64,000 nt of DNA from Dichetophora obliterata (Eukaryota; Arthropoda; Insecta; Diptera; Sciomyzidae): contig OY986438.1 in the NCBI GenBank assembly GCA_963920525.1, positions 182,264,888 through 182,328,887 on the forward strand. Direction: 5' to 3'. The notes under the pieces are model-generated. The model saw nothing but the letters and a program-made list of their open reading frames with translations, made no database searches and was not told the DNA's origin. Shown in pieces: positions 1 to 12,782 of the stretch; positions within the stretch are counted from its first letter, which is position 1, and every line of letters begins with the position of its first letter. Position numbers and translations under genes: made by a program.

Positions 1-516
1 TAGTGATCGAAACTTATAAATTACTTACGATTATCGTACAACCATTTCTCCAACTAGCATAGAATCAGAACACGTTATATTTTTGGGTTATATTTGTGTC
101 GAAAAAGAAAGTTTCAACATTTATATATTAGTACCTTTTTAAATAGAATTTGTGGTTGAAAACCTCCCAATATAGCTTTTTGTTATTATGCAAATAAATT
201 AAGTATCCAATTTGATATATTTTCTTAATATATGGCATAAAAAGTTTGATTTGCATGTTGAGCTTCTTCCATTTTTGCAATTAAAAAATAACTGGCAACT
301 GATAAGTTGTTTAAGGAACTTTAAAAACTACGTTCGTTAAACATATCATTGGGCTCGGTAAAGTGTGATATTAACACCACGGGGTTTTTAGCTACACTGA
401 AAACAATTGTGAATACCCTTAATGTGTTTTGTTTTTGTTAATTAATTAATTCACATTTTTACATTTTTTAGTTTTAAGCAATAAATAATAAAAAATTGTT
501 AAATAATAAAAAACGT
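1..516. other. AT-rich, no gene seen
   Basis: No coding pattern, structural RNA or repeat boundary was recognised here. It is AT-rich with short homopolymer runs. Confidence 0.5.
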
Positions 517-517
517 T

Positions 518-632
518 TTGAAGTACTTACTTCTTAAAATTTTCAATCCCGAAATAATCCCGGGATTCCGGGATTCAGATTTTCATTCCCGTTTATCCCG
601 GGATCAAGAAAAGCTTCCGGGATTGGACTACC
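518..632. repeat. CCCGGGAT-rich patch
   Basis: A short GC-rich island in AT-rich flanks holds repeated CCCGGGAT / ATCCCGGG / TCCGGGATT words in both orientations, for example near 556-577 and 597-624. The words are near-palindromic, so the strand can fold on itself. It may be the end of a TE family, but no partner terminus is visible. Confidence 0.45.
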
Positions 633-654
633 CAGTTTATACCCCTTTATATTC

Positions 655-850
655 AAAGAGGTTTGCATACAAAGGGAAACTTCAGAGAGTAAAAATTCCC
701 ATGTAAAATTTCTTGAGAGCATAAGCCGTTCGTAGTCGACATAAAACTCGTAGGTCTAGTTCTCAATCATTTGTGTTAGTAACACGCAATTATAGTAGTA
801 ATTGTGTTTTAATTGATCCATAGAAGCTCGATCAGATCGCACTCAAAACT
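655..850 (+). mobile_element. SINE body remnant (5' truncated)
   Basis: This stretch aligns with the body of the tRNA-headed SINE at 24323-24650. Shared blocks in the same order include CAGAGAGTAAAAATTSCCATG, a CATAAGCC..GTTCG.AGTCG..ATAAAAC block, the TCATTTGTG word, and the ATTGATC..ATAGAAGCT end. The tRNA-like head with A and B boxes is missing, as expected for a 5'-truncated retroposon. The copy is clearly diverged and therefore older than or distinct from the 24-kb copy. Confidence 0.7.
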
Positions 851-860
851 ATAGTATATT

Positions 861-1579
861 GAGGTCTGGCATCGAAGACATAAAGTTATTGTTGATATAA
901 CAAACTGCAGTATTTGTCGAATCATCAAAGAACTAGAAAAGGAAATGATTTGAATAAAAACTAATTTGAACGAAATGCAGTCGAGAAGAGCCATATCCAT
1001 GAAGTAAGTAAGTTTAAAACGTAGCACAGTGAGCTTTTTTCGATTTTAGGATGACATTTGCATTATCTCAGAAACTTTTAAAGATAGTGTCATGAAAATT
1101 TGTAGAAATATTCATAGCCCAAATTAAGTAACACAAAAAAAAAATTTTTAGGTCAACTGCAAGGCCTAACTAACATATAAACCAAATTTTTTCAATGAGA
1201 AAAACCGCATAATATTGATTATTTGTGTTTTAAAAGAATAACTTTAGTTTATTTAATAACACATAAACGTCATGCCAAAATTATTTAAATCGGTTGATTT
1301 TTAGATATATCTCAAATACTACTTAGAAAAAAGGTTAAGAAAAAATAAGTCATCACTTGTCTTAAGTTATGAATTTAATTTTTTTATCTTTAAATTTAGG
1401 AGTACCAATAAATTGTCTTAAAAATCAGTGCGTTCTAAGGCAAAATATGGATTTTAAGCATTTTTTCAAGTGACCTACTTTTTCTTATACGCAAGTAAGC
1501 GCAGAAATCTTTTTCAGAACTATAAGGAACTATATTTAATGATAGTTATAACTTCCGAGTAATATATGATGTTAGAAAC
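861..1579. other. No gene seen
   Basis: AT-rich sequence with no supported reading frame and no repeat that I could match elsewhere in the window. Confidence 0.45.
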
Positions 1580-1917
1580 GGTGCCGGGACACAGCCCAAA
1601 GAGACATAATCCCCAATTTTAAATTTGGATTATGTCCTCAAAAAAAGGGGGACATAGTCCCAAAAATGGACCGCTTCAAAAGAGGACATATCCCCAAAAA
1701 AAAGAGGGCATATTCCCAAAATGAATATGGGATTATGAATTTACAACTTTCCGTACAAAGGCAAATTATTTCGTCATAAACAAATTTATATGCCCTTGTA
1801 CGAAATGATGAAAACGACTTGAATTTTTCAAATAATTATTTATAAGTTTCTCTAAATGATCGGAGAAGAAAGCGCCGGCGCTAAGAAAATCGCCCAAAAT
1901 AAAAATGAAAGCCGCCC

Positions 1918-2072
1918 GTTGGACTTACTGAGGTCTGTAATACCAAAGCAGCGGCCAAAGGCCGCCTATAAAGAAAGAACTATATCCGGAGTAATGTAGA
2001 CAACGATAGTTGTCTTTTAATAAGGCGGCCTTCGGCCGCTGCTTAGAGATTACAACCCTCAGTAAGTCTAAC
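1918..2072. repeat. GC-rich inverted repeat (hairpin)
   Basis: Arms of about 50 bp pair: GTTGGACTTACTGAGG at 1918-1933 against its near-complement ending at 2072, continuing inward through AAGCAGCGGCC.AAGGCCGCCT. The loop of about 50 bp is AT-rich. It sits at the centre of the palindrome array. Confidence 0.75.
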
Positions 2073-2407
2073 ACTGGCTTCGCTGTCTACAGTAAAAATA
2101 GCTTAAGTCGACTTAATACAGATCTGAGGTATTGATGAAGCTGTGCTCCGTGCATATAAAACTATAAACACACAAAATCTGGAGCATCTAGCATGACCTT
2201 AGCCAAAGTAATGACATAAATAAAAAATCCTTCCATATAACTTATATGGCGATTGAAGCAAGATTTCTCAAAACTTTGAAATGAGACTAAAGCTGTTATT
2301 GCTTATCGACACAGATATCAGTATTTGTTGAAACCACTTGGGACTATGACCTCTTAAGAGCGGACATAATCCCAAGGGATAATCCCCCAAATGGGGATTC
2401 TGACCGC

Positions 2408-2700
2408 TTATTAAGCGGTTTTTTAATCCAATTTTTGGGATTATGTCCTCTTTTAAAGCGGTCATTATCCCAAATTTCAAATTTATATATATTTATATAA
2501 AATTTTTTGGGACATAGCCCCAAGGGACTTAATCCCAAATTTAAAATTCAAATGAATATGTCCCTTGGGGACATTATTAAGCGGTTTTTTAATCCAATTT
2601 TTGGGATTATGTCCTCTTTTAAAGCGGTCATAATCCCAAATTTCAAATTTCTATGTATATATATATAAAATTTTTTGTGACATAGCCCCAAGGGACATAA
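2408..2700 (+). repeat. Tandem pair, 166-bp period
   Basis: Two head-to-tail copies start at TTATTAAGCGG (2408 and 2574) and run through the shared words TTTTTGGGATTATGTCC, AAAGCGGTCAT and GACATAGCCCCAAGGGAC. They differ mainly in the TATATA spacer. This is local expansion inside the palindrome-rich element. Confidence 0.75.
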
Positions 2701-2728
2701 TCCTAAATTTCAAATTTGAATTTTTCGA

Positions 2729-4860
2729 TAGAAACATGATTTCTACTAAACTTAAGCCAAATAAGTTTTTATATTTTTTTCAGTAAATATTTTTTTATAT
2801 TATTTTTTAATACAAGATGCTTAAGACCTTAATAAATAAAAAAGAATTATATCAAAATATACTTTTTGCTTAAAGTTTTAAATATTTTAAATTGCCATTA
2901 ATTTTTTGCTTTGACTATGCTACTTTTGTTTGGAAAAAGTTTAAACTTTAAAAAAAAACTAAAGAGGGTATGAAATTTTTTAGTATAATTTTTCTAATGC
3001 TGAGTTTATTACCCGTCGAAATACATTTTTTTTATGAAATTCCAAATAAAAAACCCTTTTGTTTTTCTAAAATCGGAAAAAGCGCACTGTGTGTCGTCAA
3101 AATATAAGCAAAATTTATAAGTTAAATTAGTTTGATTATTTGCGATCCCATTTTCCATAAGATTTCACTTGCTAGTTAAATTTGTTAATATTTTTTTTTT
3201 TTTTTTTTTGTTTAACAAAACTATACATGTTTGATATCTCTTTTTTTAATTTTTGTTCCAAATATACATACATTTGTCTGACATTTTCTTAAAAGTGAAA
3301 AACATTAGTTGAACACTTAAATCAATATGATGGTTTGATTTTTAGGGATCTTGAATTTGAGTTTTTTAATTCTGAGGATTTCAAGCCCAACCCAAATATT
3401 CCAGAGTTTGCTAAATATTAAGTCTTGCAAAAAATTAAGTTTTTCAATTAAACTGTCAACAAGTGCTACCATACCCTACATGTTAACCCCTTTTAAATAT
3501 TCAACGCCTCAAAACTTTGCTTTTATCGGGTCATATAATTAATATTGTTTTTTTTTGTAATTTCTTGAGTTATAATTAATGTATATCTCAACACTTAACT
3601 CAATGTTGACTTCTTTTTCTTCTTCTTCGTATTCCTGCTGCTTGTCCTTCTTGTCTTTTCCAACCTTACCTTCCTTGAAGTTATTTTTCTTATTTTATTT
3701 CTTAACTCTTGTCATTCATTTATTATATTAAGTTTACCCTCCATATCGAAATTTTTTTTTTCATTGCTTTCCTTTATTTGAATTATTTTTTGCACCCATA
3801 ACAACGAAAGAAATAATTCAATTCTTTTCACTTCTGTCGTTTTTTTTTTCATCAGAATTTTTTCAATTTGTGTGCTCATCATTTCATTTTAACCCCATCT
3901 TTATTTGGTTTGTTCAATGGTTCGTGGCTTAGATTTTTGATCGCTGATAAGTTTGGGTACGCTTGGCACCGGCACTAGCACCATCACCATCACCGACAGC
4001 GGCACCAACTTGCGGCCTGTCTAACATTGTTGGAATCCACCTTTTTGTTGTTGCTGGTTGTTTGTTGTAAAACACGCCTTTTGGAGTCAGCCTGCTGCCG
4101 CTTCCTTAACTGCGTGTTGCTTGCTGCTGTTCCTTTGGTCCTCTTGGTACCGCTCGTCTTGGTTTTGAGCTTGTTCTTACTCCGGTTCCTGGTGTTGTTC
4201 TGAAATGGTTCCCAAACACACATTCAACTGTGTTTGTTTAGCTGTTTGTTAAACACCTTCGTGTACATGTTTTATAGCAGATATCTTTAGCAGATATATA
4301 CTATATACATAAAGCTGCATATACTATATTTGTATTTATATAATGCGCGACCGAGCGACCCTTCTGTAACACATCCTTTGTTATTTTTGTTGGATGCTCC
4401 ATGCCTTGGCCCGCTGTTATACGTTGTTGTTGCTGTTGTTAGTTTAACGTGGATGCGCTTCGCTTTTGCTTTTTAACTTTGTTAGGCTGTCAGCATTGTT
4501 GTGGCTGCTGCTTCTTCTTCTTCGACAATTCGTACTTTTATTTGTTTGCCTGCTCCGTGTGTCCTTGTTACCCTTTTTAGGTGCTTAATTTGGTTAACCA
4601 ATTTTGGGCTGTTCTTGTTTTTATTTTTTTATGTTTTTTTTTTTGGTTATTTTTATTGCCGCACCAACTTGTTAAGTGTTTTACTCCTCACTCACTCCCT
4701 AACTCATTCAAACCCAACAATACCGACGCTCTTACCGTCCATCTTTCTACACCAACCGCCACTTGAACCGATTTCCATTTATTTTGAATTTTTTTTGTTA
4801 TTCCGTTTTTCCGTTTTGTCGCTTGTTAACAATCGCGTTAAACAAACCGCAGTTGTAGTT
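2729..4860. other. No gene seen; T-rich tracts
   Basis: Long T runs (for example around 3190-3210) and low-complexity CT/TTG-rich sequence from about 3600 on. Open frames at 3990-4223 (minus) and 4501-4971 (plus) translate into N/Q/K-rich or V/F-rich low-complexity peptides that follow the base composition; I do not accept them as genes. Confidence 0.45.
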
Positions 4861-4862
4861 GG

Positions 4863-4898
<36 letters not shown>

Positions 4899-4899
4899 G
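4861..4899 (+). repeat. (GTT)n microsatellite
   Basis: Uninterrupted GTT/TTG trinucleotide repeat of about 12 units, of the kind frequent in fly noncoding DNA. Confidence 0.9.
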
Positions 4900-7800
4900 T
4901 TTAGCTGCCACCACCAACGGCTCCGTTCGGTTACGGCCCCAAGTCAGCTTAGGTACTCACACAAAATATAAAGGACAATGGCATATTTTATAGGTGCTGT
5001 GATTTATTTGTCTGTCTCGGGCTTTTAAACAATTTATATGTTGTTCCTTTTATGTCGGCAATATTTGTAATGAGATCGAGTTTTGGGAATCCTTACATGT
5101 TGTTGTTTTTGGAAGACATGCTCGCGCGTTAGCGTCTTGTTAGGAATTCTCACGTGCTGTTTGCATTAGTGATAAAAGTACAAATGAGAGTGTTTAGAGG
5201 CGTATGACAAATGCAAAGATAAAGATCAGATTGAATGGGCTTCTTTGTTGGCTGGTGTGATTGAGGATTCTAGGCATTTTTTGAGAGCCACAGGTAGCCA
5301 TCGATCGTTGTTAGCATGTATTAATTTTTTGAATTTAGTCATTTAACATGTTAGCGATGTTGTCTTTGGTAATAGAAAAGGCGTCGCTTGGTTTAACAAT
5401 ACAAAGATTAGGTCTAGTGTCAAAAGTAGGGGTCGACGATTTGATGTTGACAATTAGATTATTAATGTAGTCGTCTAATAATTTTTTTATGGAAATTTCA
5501 CTTAGAATCAGCGCTGGTTTTATCAGCTGTGAATGTTGTTCATAATGAATTTGATCTGCTTTATTAATGACAAAATACTACTTTTTAACATGTAACGAAA
5601 TGTAAAACAATCACAATATGACACCTAGTAAATGTTTCTAAATCTATGTATTCATTTTGGAACCACGGTCGCCCTTTTAGTACTAATTTACATATGAAAC
5701 ATAATTTTACATGCCACATGGATTGGTACATTATTTTTTGATTCGGTAATTAGTGAAAAAAAACTCACAAAAATTATAACTTTAATAAAAATTAATATTA
5801 ATAGAATAAAATATTAAAGTAAATAAAACTTAATGCAGTTTATCACAAAATTTTGAAGTAAGAGTGTGCATGCTTTTGTTTTGTTACAAAATAAAAATCA
5901 TTAGCCCAAAACCTGTCTGCGTGAAACCGGGTTTCTTTGTTTAAGTTATACTTAAGTCATTGATAGCACAAAAACTTTGTATATTTTATATTTTTATTTT
6001 TCAAAATAATTAAACTGATCAGCAAAAACTAATTGAACTACCATGTAAAGGCAACAAAAACATAGCCTCACTCGATCGGAAATACCTTCATTTTTAAAAA
6101 TTTAATACGGTTTTTTTCCTGCGCGAAAAATACAAAAGATGATCTATGCCAGATCTTAAATTAATTTGTTTCGAGGCATTACGAATGAATTATCAATGAA
6201 AAGCAACAATATAAAAAATCTTAAAAAATAGAAAAAAGGGAAAAATTTTTTTTTTTTTTGCAATAAGAAAAGCGCTAATTTTTTTATTTTAATTTTGCTT
6301 GGAAGCATATCCTCTCGCTGTTAGAAAATTAAATTCGGAAAGAACTTGAAGGTAATAGAAATTTTCATTTAATTTCATAAAAACGAACTGTGACATATAT
6401 ACTAATCGAAAGTATGAATCCTGTAGAATATGCAAACGTTAGGTTACAAAAAAGTACAAAAAGTTTACAACAAAGATCTCAATTACAAAAAATATTAATA
6501 AATGATAGTTATTAAGTTTTATAATGAAAAAAGCATTATACTTACAGCCCTATTATGGAAAATTATATGTTGTTTATAACACTTGTGAACCATTATTTTG
6601 AATATGTTTATGTGTTGTTGTAATTTTTTGATTTCAAAACAAAATTTGAAGCTCAAAAAAAATAAATTTTTTACAATATAAACAAAAATCCTTTCTACGC
6701 CAAAAAATCAACGAAAACAAAAGAGAACACACCGAAAACAAGCAAAAGAAGCCGCAGAGCATTTTCGCAATAATTTCTACAATTAAATGAACGGAATTAT
6801 TGCCTTTTTTATAGCATTTCAGAATGAGCGTTTGATAAAACTTAGTTTTTATTTACATATATAAAACTTTGTTATGGTTTAAGCATAAGGATTAATAATT
6901 TTTACAAATGCAGTTTGAAGCTTAGTATTTTGTAGGAAGGAAAATTTTAGGGCATATAACTCTACACGCGAAATTTTGGTGTAGAGTCAAAATTTTTGTG
7001 TGGAGAAAAAGCACTTGCTGTTCTGGTTGACAGATTCATATTTTCATTGCTGCAATTTTATATCCTATAAAAAGCAAGACTACACATTAATTAACTATAT
7101 TAATGCAGCAATAAATTTGTTAAAGAACAAATTCACCACTAAAACTTACTGCTTATTTTTTATTGTTGAATGGCAAATTTCCACACCAATTAAATGTACG
7201 GGCATATAATCAACAGCGAAATTTTGAAATTTGAACTCTTCACTCACAAATGGGAATTTGGCAACACAGCAATAATTTTTGCTTCTACAGCGTACTAGCT
7301 GGCGAAAAAAAATTTCGCTGCCTGTTTGTTGTCAAAAATCTCAATGTATTTCTTATGGAAATTTTTTTTTCGTTACTACGGCATACTAAGCTTAAGCAAT
7401 GAAAATACCTATTGATCTTAATTACACAAACAAGATTTTAGCACATTCTACTTATATATCCGCATTACAATGTCATCACCAACAAATTTTTACAAGCACG
7501 TTGAACAGTTGAACTCTTTGATACACAAATTTAAAATTTTAACATTTTCATATTAAGGCTTTTAACCTTGAAAACCGAATTTTATTAAAATCAGACCATT
7601 TTAAAATGTTTGACCTTAAAACAAACATTAATTTTAAGAAATTTAAATGTCATTATCAAATGTAATTGTTATGCAAGTAATAGAGATCTTGTTGTTATCG
7701 CTTTCATCTGTAACTTCCATTAAAATAGTTTCAAATTAAATTCAATCCTGAACATGATCTCACGTTGAAATGTCAAAAATTCCCAACGATATTAATAAAA

Positions 7801-10800
7801 ATGTCCGTAACGAAAGCTGATTGGGAAAACTGATTGTGCGCAGCATTTAAATCGTAGAGATGTTTAACTCTATCTTTAACATGGTGGTTGGCAATAAGTA
7901 CCATATAGCAAGCGGAACCCTTTTTTGTACAACAGCCAGGAAGAGAGCCAGCTCAGCCAACACCGCTCAACCTGATGTTAAGGATAGCGAAGAGCCAACC
8001 AACAGAAAACAACCCAAAAATTACAATCCTCTAAGATTAAAGTTTACGTATCAAGCAACTGTAGGCAACTGTATATAAAATACCGCCTTCCAACGTCTGC
8101 CTGGCGTAAGATTCTGCTGTGATACCCTCTGCGATCATTGAGATCATTATCAACAGCAGCAACGACAAGGCAATTACATTAATTAATTAATATGGCTGCG
8201 AAATTGGCTTAAACCAAAACAATTAAAAACCAAAAAAACCAAACAAAAAATATTCGATGAATCGGTTTGGGAAACAAGGAGGCGAAAAACAAGAATGTGC
8301 TGAGTACCCAGACCAATGCGATTCTCAAGGGATCATTCGTAATGATCAGGCGTGCTGCTTAGCTACACTTGATCGAGTATGAAGTCAAAATCGATGGCAA
8401 GATCGATCGTGGGTTGTTTGGTTACCAAGAAGAGGAAGAAGATACAAGACCAAACAAAGACAAAAAAAAAATCCACAGCAAACACCGATACGAGCTGCTG
8501 CATTTTTGGTGGAAATCACTTTAAGATAAATGGTTCAATCGATTTTTGTCACGTCACGACTGTAACGTAACAGCAGAAAAAAAACAACACAACTACAACA
8601 CATACACAGAGCATTATTATTGAAAAATGCAGTTAAGATTGAAGAGAAGCTGCTGATGATCTGGCTAAAAAGATTGGCGTACATTTAAGTCATGGCGTTG
8701 TTGGAAAACTGATGAATTGCTAGCGATGCATTTAGGATTCACAACTTTCAGTTGAAACATGAACAAAAAAATATTTTAATTGATCATGCAAGCACATATA
8801 AAACAAAAAATAAAAATCACTTGTTGATCCTGTTCAGCTGACCAGCAGATAATCAATGTTAATAGTTGCACATGCAAATCAACTCTGTAACTTCCAGTCT
8901 TGGCTGCTGGCTGTTGGCGGCTGAGTGCCTCCGTCTGCGTCGCTCATTGATAAATTTCAAGTTAATTTTTATTTTATTGCTCATCGTCACTATATAGTGG
9001 ATAACAACAACAACAATAACAGCTTAGGAAAGAAACCACTTCCTTCGCAGCCAGAACAAATCACGCAGGTATGCCGCGTTACGACTTGACTGAAGCTCGA
9101 CTGACTTCAAGGAGCGTAGAAATATTATGATTAATTGTTAAATATTCGACTTCGACGATTGGGGATAAAAAGAAAAAGAAAAGTATCAAGAAATCTGAAA
9201 ACTTGCTTTAAATGTTGAGCACCAACGCACAGTGGTTCCGAAATGGTTTCCAGCTGCTAAAAGTCTATACATTGTGATCAAGTAAATATTTTTAAGTTTG
9301 AAAATAAATTTATGGTTGAAAAATGTTAAGATCTTGATGCCTAAATGAGGTCCCTCTGTGGAAGGTAATTATACTTTCGGGAATATCATTTTTAAAGACT
9401 TAGACTTGTATTTTCACCTGCTGCTAATAAAACAAAACATAATCAATAAGATATCTTAATGGTTTCCATCCAAAGACGGTGCAAAATTAAATATACATAT
9501 TATATAGTAGGATCACTGGCGTAGCTAGGGTTGTTAGCACCCGGGGCGGAAAATAGATTCTGCACCCTTAAACGAAGGTTATCCATGTCTAAAATCTCTA
9601 TACAAAATATAAAAATTTGTAAATATAACGTTTTTGTTAAAAGTTTTTTATTGTTATAATAATTTGATAGTCTGAAAAATAGTCTGAAAAAATATAAAAA
9701 AATTATTTAGTGATTAGTTCAGAAGATCAAATTTTAAGGTACCGGTACTTTAAGGTTGTTTACCGCACACACCAACGACAAGCTAGACACGAAAACAATA
9801 CTTTTTCTATAAAAAATTCTATTATTTCTCGAGTCTTGCTTGTCGTTGGTTTGCATTTTCGTGATACAAAAGGAGGCGTTTAAAATGTCTTTTTTCTTGC
9901 TTTCAGAGATGCAAGCTTTTCGACTAATTCATCAAAATCAGTGATGTAGTCTCAACTTCTTCGGATTCTGCAAGTCTGAGGTGTCTGTAAGTCTTGATTG
10001 CCCCATTGTAGGCATAAACTAACAGATACGCTATTCGTTAAAATAATGTTAAACCAAGTGTTGGATTCGACAACGACTCTTCGAATCTCCATTCATAAAT
10101 AAATTTTCAAAAGTCTAATGAGGTCCAATAATTATATGTGTTCATGAATTTCGATATACTGTATAATACTCTTAAAAATTATTAAACTTTAGAAATTATT
10201 TTGACTAAAAAACAAAAATTTGAATTGAAAATTTTAATGACTGTTCTTACATTTTATAGATTTTTTGGGAAATGATGTTTTTAAAAATTAACAATTGAAA
10301 TAAAATTTTTTTTACTGATGTTTTAATATTATATCACCTACTGCTGCTGAGTCAAAAAATTTGAAATATTGCAGCTTCAATCTTTTTGGTAAACGCTTTG
10401 AAAGGCATTAAGGGTGCAAAAAAAAGGATTTTTCTGGAATATGATGTTTTGCAAAGTTAGAGATAAAATTAAAAATTTTAGTTTGTTAAATCTGGAAGCT
10501 GATATCATCAAGAGTCAAACAAATTTTAGTTCTTTGAGGCAGTTTTTGACCCCACTGATAGCTGTGCTAAAGATCTTGGAACGAAATTTGACACAGCATA
10601 AAAGATAAAGAAAATCTTTTGGTGGGTATGTTCTCTGAGGCAATTAATACAGAAAATTATAGAGATATTTTTGCATAGTTTCAATACTGTTTTAGAGACA
10701 AAGATGCATATTTAATATAAATTTAATATTTAAATATCTTGGCTTTAATGTTAAAGAAATATTACAAAATGACTAAATATTGTTAACAGAAGGAAAGTTA

Positions 10801-11509
10801 ATGAATTAAGCAATATAAAATATAAAAAATTATTTCTTCATCATTTTTTTTTAAACAAATTAACACATTTAAATATTGGATGGTGATGGAACGCGCAGCC
10901 AAAAATAATTTATGCATATAAAAAATTTACATGGGAAGCAATGCTATTTTTTATCGGCCCTGTCCATTTTTCTGCTGTTTTCCCATCTTTTATCCCTCTG
11001 TTTATTACGGGTACATAAGAGACTTTTAACGGCTAAATCATCATTAAATTTTATATATATGCCTGAGTAGGCACCGCTGCAATGTTTCTAGATTTATTAA
11101 AAAATTGAAGCATTGATCCGGAAAGTTTTTTTTAACTATTTGGATTGTGTTTCTTTGGCTTTTGTTTGTTGGCATCCACTTGGTCTTTTTGGTTTAACAC
11201 TCTTATTTAACAGTTTAGATCAAACTATAACACAGAATTTGCACACTTTACACTGTTCTTAAAAAATTCTTGTTCGAATTGCATATGATATAAAACGAAA
11301 CGAAACTTCGGTTGACATCAATTTCCCGCTCAAAATTTTTGATTTCTTCGATAAAAATCTCACATTAAACCCCCAGCTTAGCACCTCTTAAACTCCGCAA
11401 GTTTGTGAATACGAGGATTTTACTCACAAAACTGTGGTTTTTGGTTAATATTGCATACTTTACGGACCACTTTCAAAACACTATTACATACTTTTAGTTC
11501 CTATTTACA
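4900..11509. other. Long gene-poor stretch
   Basis: No TE with two ends and no protein I recognise. Short open frames such as 7860-8078 and 8379-8570 have no family signature. At 9516-9550 a GGCGTAGCTAGGG..GCACCCGGGG word resembles one end of some hAT-type elements, but no matching opposite end was found. The stretch around 8070-9130 is less AT-rich and holds CAA-type repeats; regulatory or intronic host sequence is possible but cannot be shown. Confidence 0.4.
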
Positions 11510-11511
11510 TA

Positions 11512-11540
11512 GTAGGGACATAAATATTGTTACACACATT
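11512..11540 (+). repeat. maT left terminal inverted repeat
   Basis: GTAGGGACATAAATATTG.. through the ACACACATT inner end, preceded by TA. It matches the opposite terminus at 28 of 29 positions. Confidence 0.92.
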
Positions 11541-11628
11541 TTATACTATAAAAAGTCAAATAATGAAGGTTTTTGGAACAAATTTTTTTTACATATATAA
11601 TGATATATATTATATTCAAAAAGAAAAT

Positions 11629-12645
11629 ATTCGTTCGATGTCCGCCTTTGGCCTTCACGCACGCCTTAAATCGGACGGGCCAATCATCAATAGCCGCACC
11701 TCGTTCATTGGAAAATTGGACACAGCACGAATCAAAGCTGTCTTAAGAAAATCAATGTTGAGGTATCTTTTGTGGCTAACCATGTCCTCTAAAACTGTCC
11801 ACAGTTTGTAATCCAGCGGAATCAAATCTGGACTGCCAGAGGGCCATTCTTCAGAGGATATGAATTCTGGCAAATGGTTTTGGTGGCAGGTTTGAGTAGT
11901 TTTAGCTTAATGGGCAGGCGCAGAATCTTGCTGGATAGTCCACGATTGGTTTTGGAATAGAGAATGGTTGAGTGGCTTTACAACGGCTTCCGAAACGGTT
12001 TCTTGGTACACTTTGGCTGATGTTTTGACCCCTTGTTCACAGAAGTACAAGTCAGTGACCTCATCGTAAGAAACACCACACCAAACCATGACTGAAGCTG
12101 GATGATGACCCTTTTTGACCCGTGGAATCAGTTCAGATGCTTCCTTTGATGACCGTTCATACACCCTATCATTTTGTTTTTTAAATTTTTCCTGCACAGT
12201 AAAAAATTTTTCATCGGTTAACAACACTTTTCTGTGCAAGTTATCAGTGTGCTTCACCAAAAGACGTTTGCATTCTTCCATCCAATTTCTTTTCAAAGTT
12301 GCAGTCAACAAATGTCCGGTACGGCGTTTGAAAGCCCCAAGTCCCAAGTCTTTTCTGATAATTCGATTCATGCACTTTAGTGTAACATTCATTGCTCGGG
12401 CCATGCTTTTCTGTTTTCGAAGCGGATTTAGCTTAATTCATGCTTTGACAGCTTTGATGACTTGCGGTGTTCGAACTGTGCGTGGACGACCCGACCGGTG
12501 GCTGTCTTTAACATCTCCAGTCTCCTCAAACAGTTTAATGCACCGGTAGACGAACATTCGACTAATTCTGAGCGGGCGGAGCGTTTTTAAAATATCACCA
12601 TTTTTCACTTCACATTTTAATAGCGCTAAAACAGCTTTAGGGGTT
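11629..12645 (-). pseudogene. maT-like transposase pseudogene (DD37D)
   Basis: Reading leftward from about 12645, the translation starts ITPKAVLALLK, continues through a helix-turn-helix region and the GRPR motif of Tc1/mariner proteins, then reaches the catalytic core. First Asp is in LLTDEKFF, second in IQQDSAPAH, third in SPDLIPLDYKLW, with exactly 37 residues between the last two. Lesions are an in-frame TGA replacing Arg upstream of KLNPLRKQKS (near 12446), an in-frame TAA just after DSAPAH (near 11910), and a one-base frameshift near 11695, after which the true frame reads DWPVRFKACVKAKGGH. No ATG is visible at the expected N-terminus. In an intact copy the protein would bind the TIRs and catalyse cut-and-paste transposition into TA. 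Confidence 0.9.
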
Positions 12646-12710
12646 ATATTTCATAAGCCATGTGGCAATAATTGGTTGTGTTCATCTTTTCTATTGGAAT
12701 GGGTGCGTTC

Positions 12711-12739
12711 AATGTGTGTAACAATATTTATGCCCCTAC
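12711..12739 (-). repeat. maT right terminal inverted repeat
   Basis: AATGTGTGTAACAATATT.. to CCCCTAC, followed by TA. It is the inverted copy of 11512-11540 with one mismatch. Confidence 0.92.
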
Positions 12740-12782
12740 TAAGTTGTTACATAAAAGCCTTTATATAGCAAGACTTTAGTTA

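Larger units (their letters stand above)
1580..2728. mobile_element. Foldback-type element built of GGGACATAATCCC palindromes
   Basis: Both flanks of this block carry many copies of a self-complementary word of the type GGGACATAATCCC (variants GGGACATAGTCC, GGGATTATGTCC), alternating with AAATTT spacers and AAAGCGGTC words. The centre holds a perfect-looking GC-rich hairpin (1918-2072). A 7-bp TAGAAAC occurs just outside both ends (1573-1579 and 2729-2735) and could be a target duplication, but the extreme ends are not inverted copies of each other, so the right boundary is uncertain. No transposase is encoded. The architecture resembles Foldback-class elements, a structural inference only. 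Confidence 0.5.
11512..12739 (-). mobile_element. maT-like (DD37D) Tc1/mariner transposon, complete ends
   Basis: A 1228-bp element with 29-bp terminal inverted repeats differing at one position, beginning GTAGGGACATAAATATTG, each flanked by the TA target duplication (11510-11511 and 12740-12741). It holds one transposase pseudogene on the minus strand that fills most of its length. The spacing between the second and third catalytic Asp is 37 residues, which places it in the maT branch of the IS630-Tc1-mariner superfamily. The reading frame carries stops and a frameshift, so the copy is dead as a source of transposase, though its ends look mobilisable in principle. It lies only 43 bp from the Tc1 element to its right. 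Confidence 0.92.

Noticed and set aside
3990..4223. Minus-strand N/Q/K/T-rich open frame
   Set aside because: Low-complexity translation of CAA/TTG-type sequence, without splice context or family signature.
4501..4971. 156-codon open frame on the plus strand
   Set aside because: The start is GTG and the peptide is V/F/S-rich, following the GTT microsatellite and T-rich composition. No domain.
7860..8078. Possible short exon with TATA-like word at 8071
   Set aside because: No homology recognised, no splice sites that extend it, and TATA words are frequent in AT-rich DNA.
9516..9560. hAT-like end (GGCGTAGCTAGGG..CACCCGGGG)
   Set aside because: No opposite terminus or target duplication was found within several kilobases.
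12115..12549. 144-codon plus-strand frame
   Set aside because: It is the antisense shadow of the maT transposase pseudogene, which has all family motifs on the minus strand.
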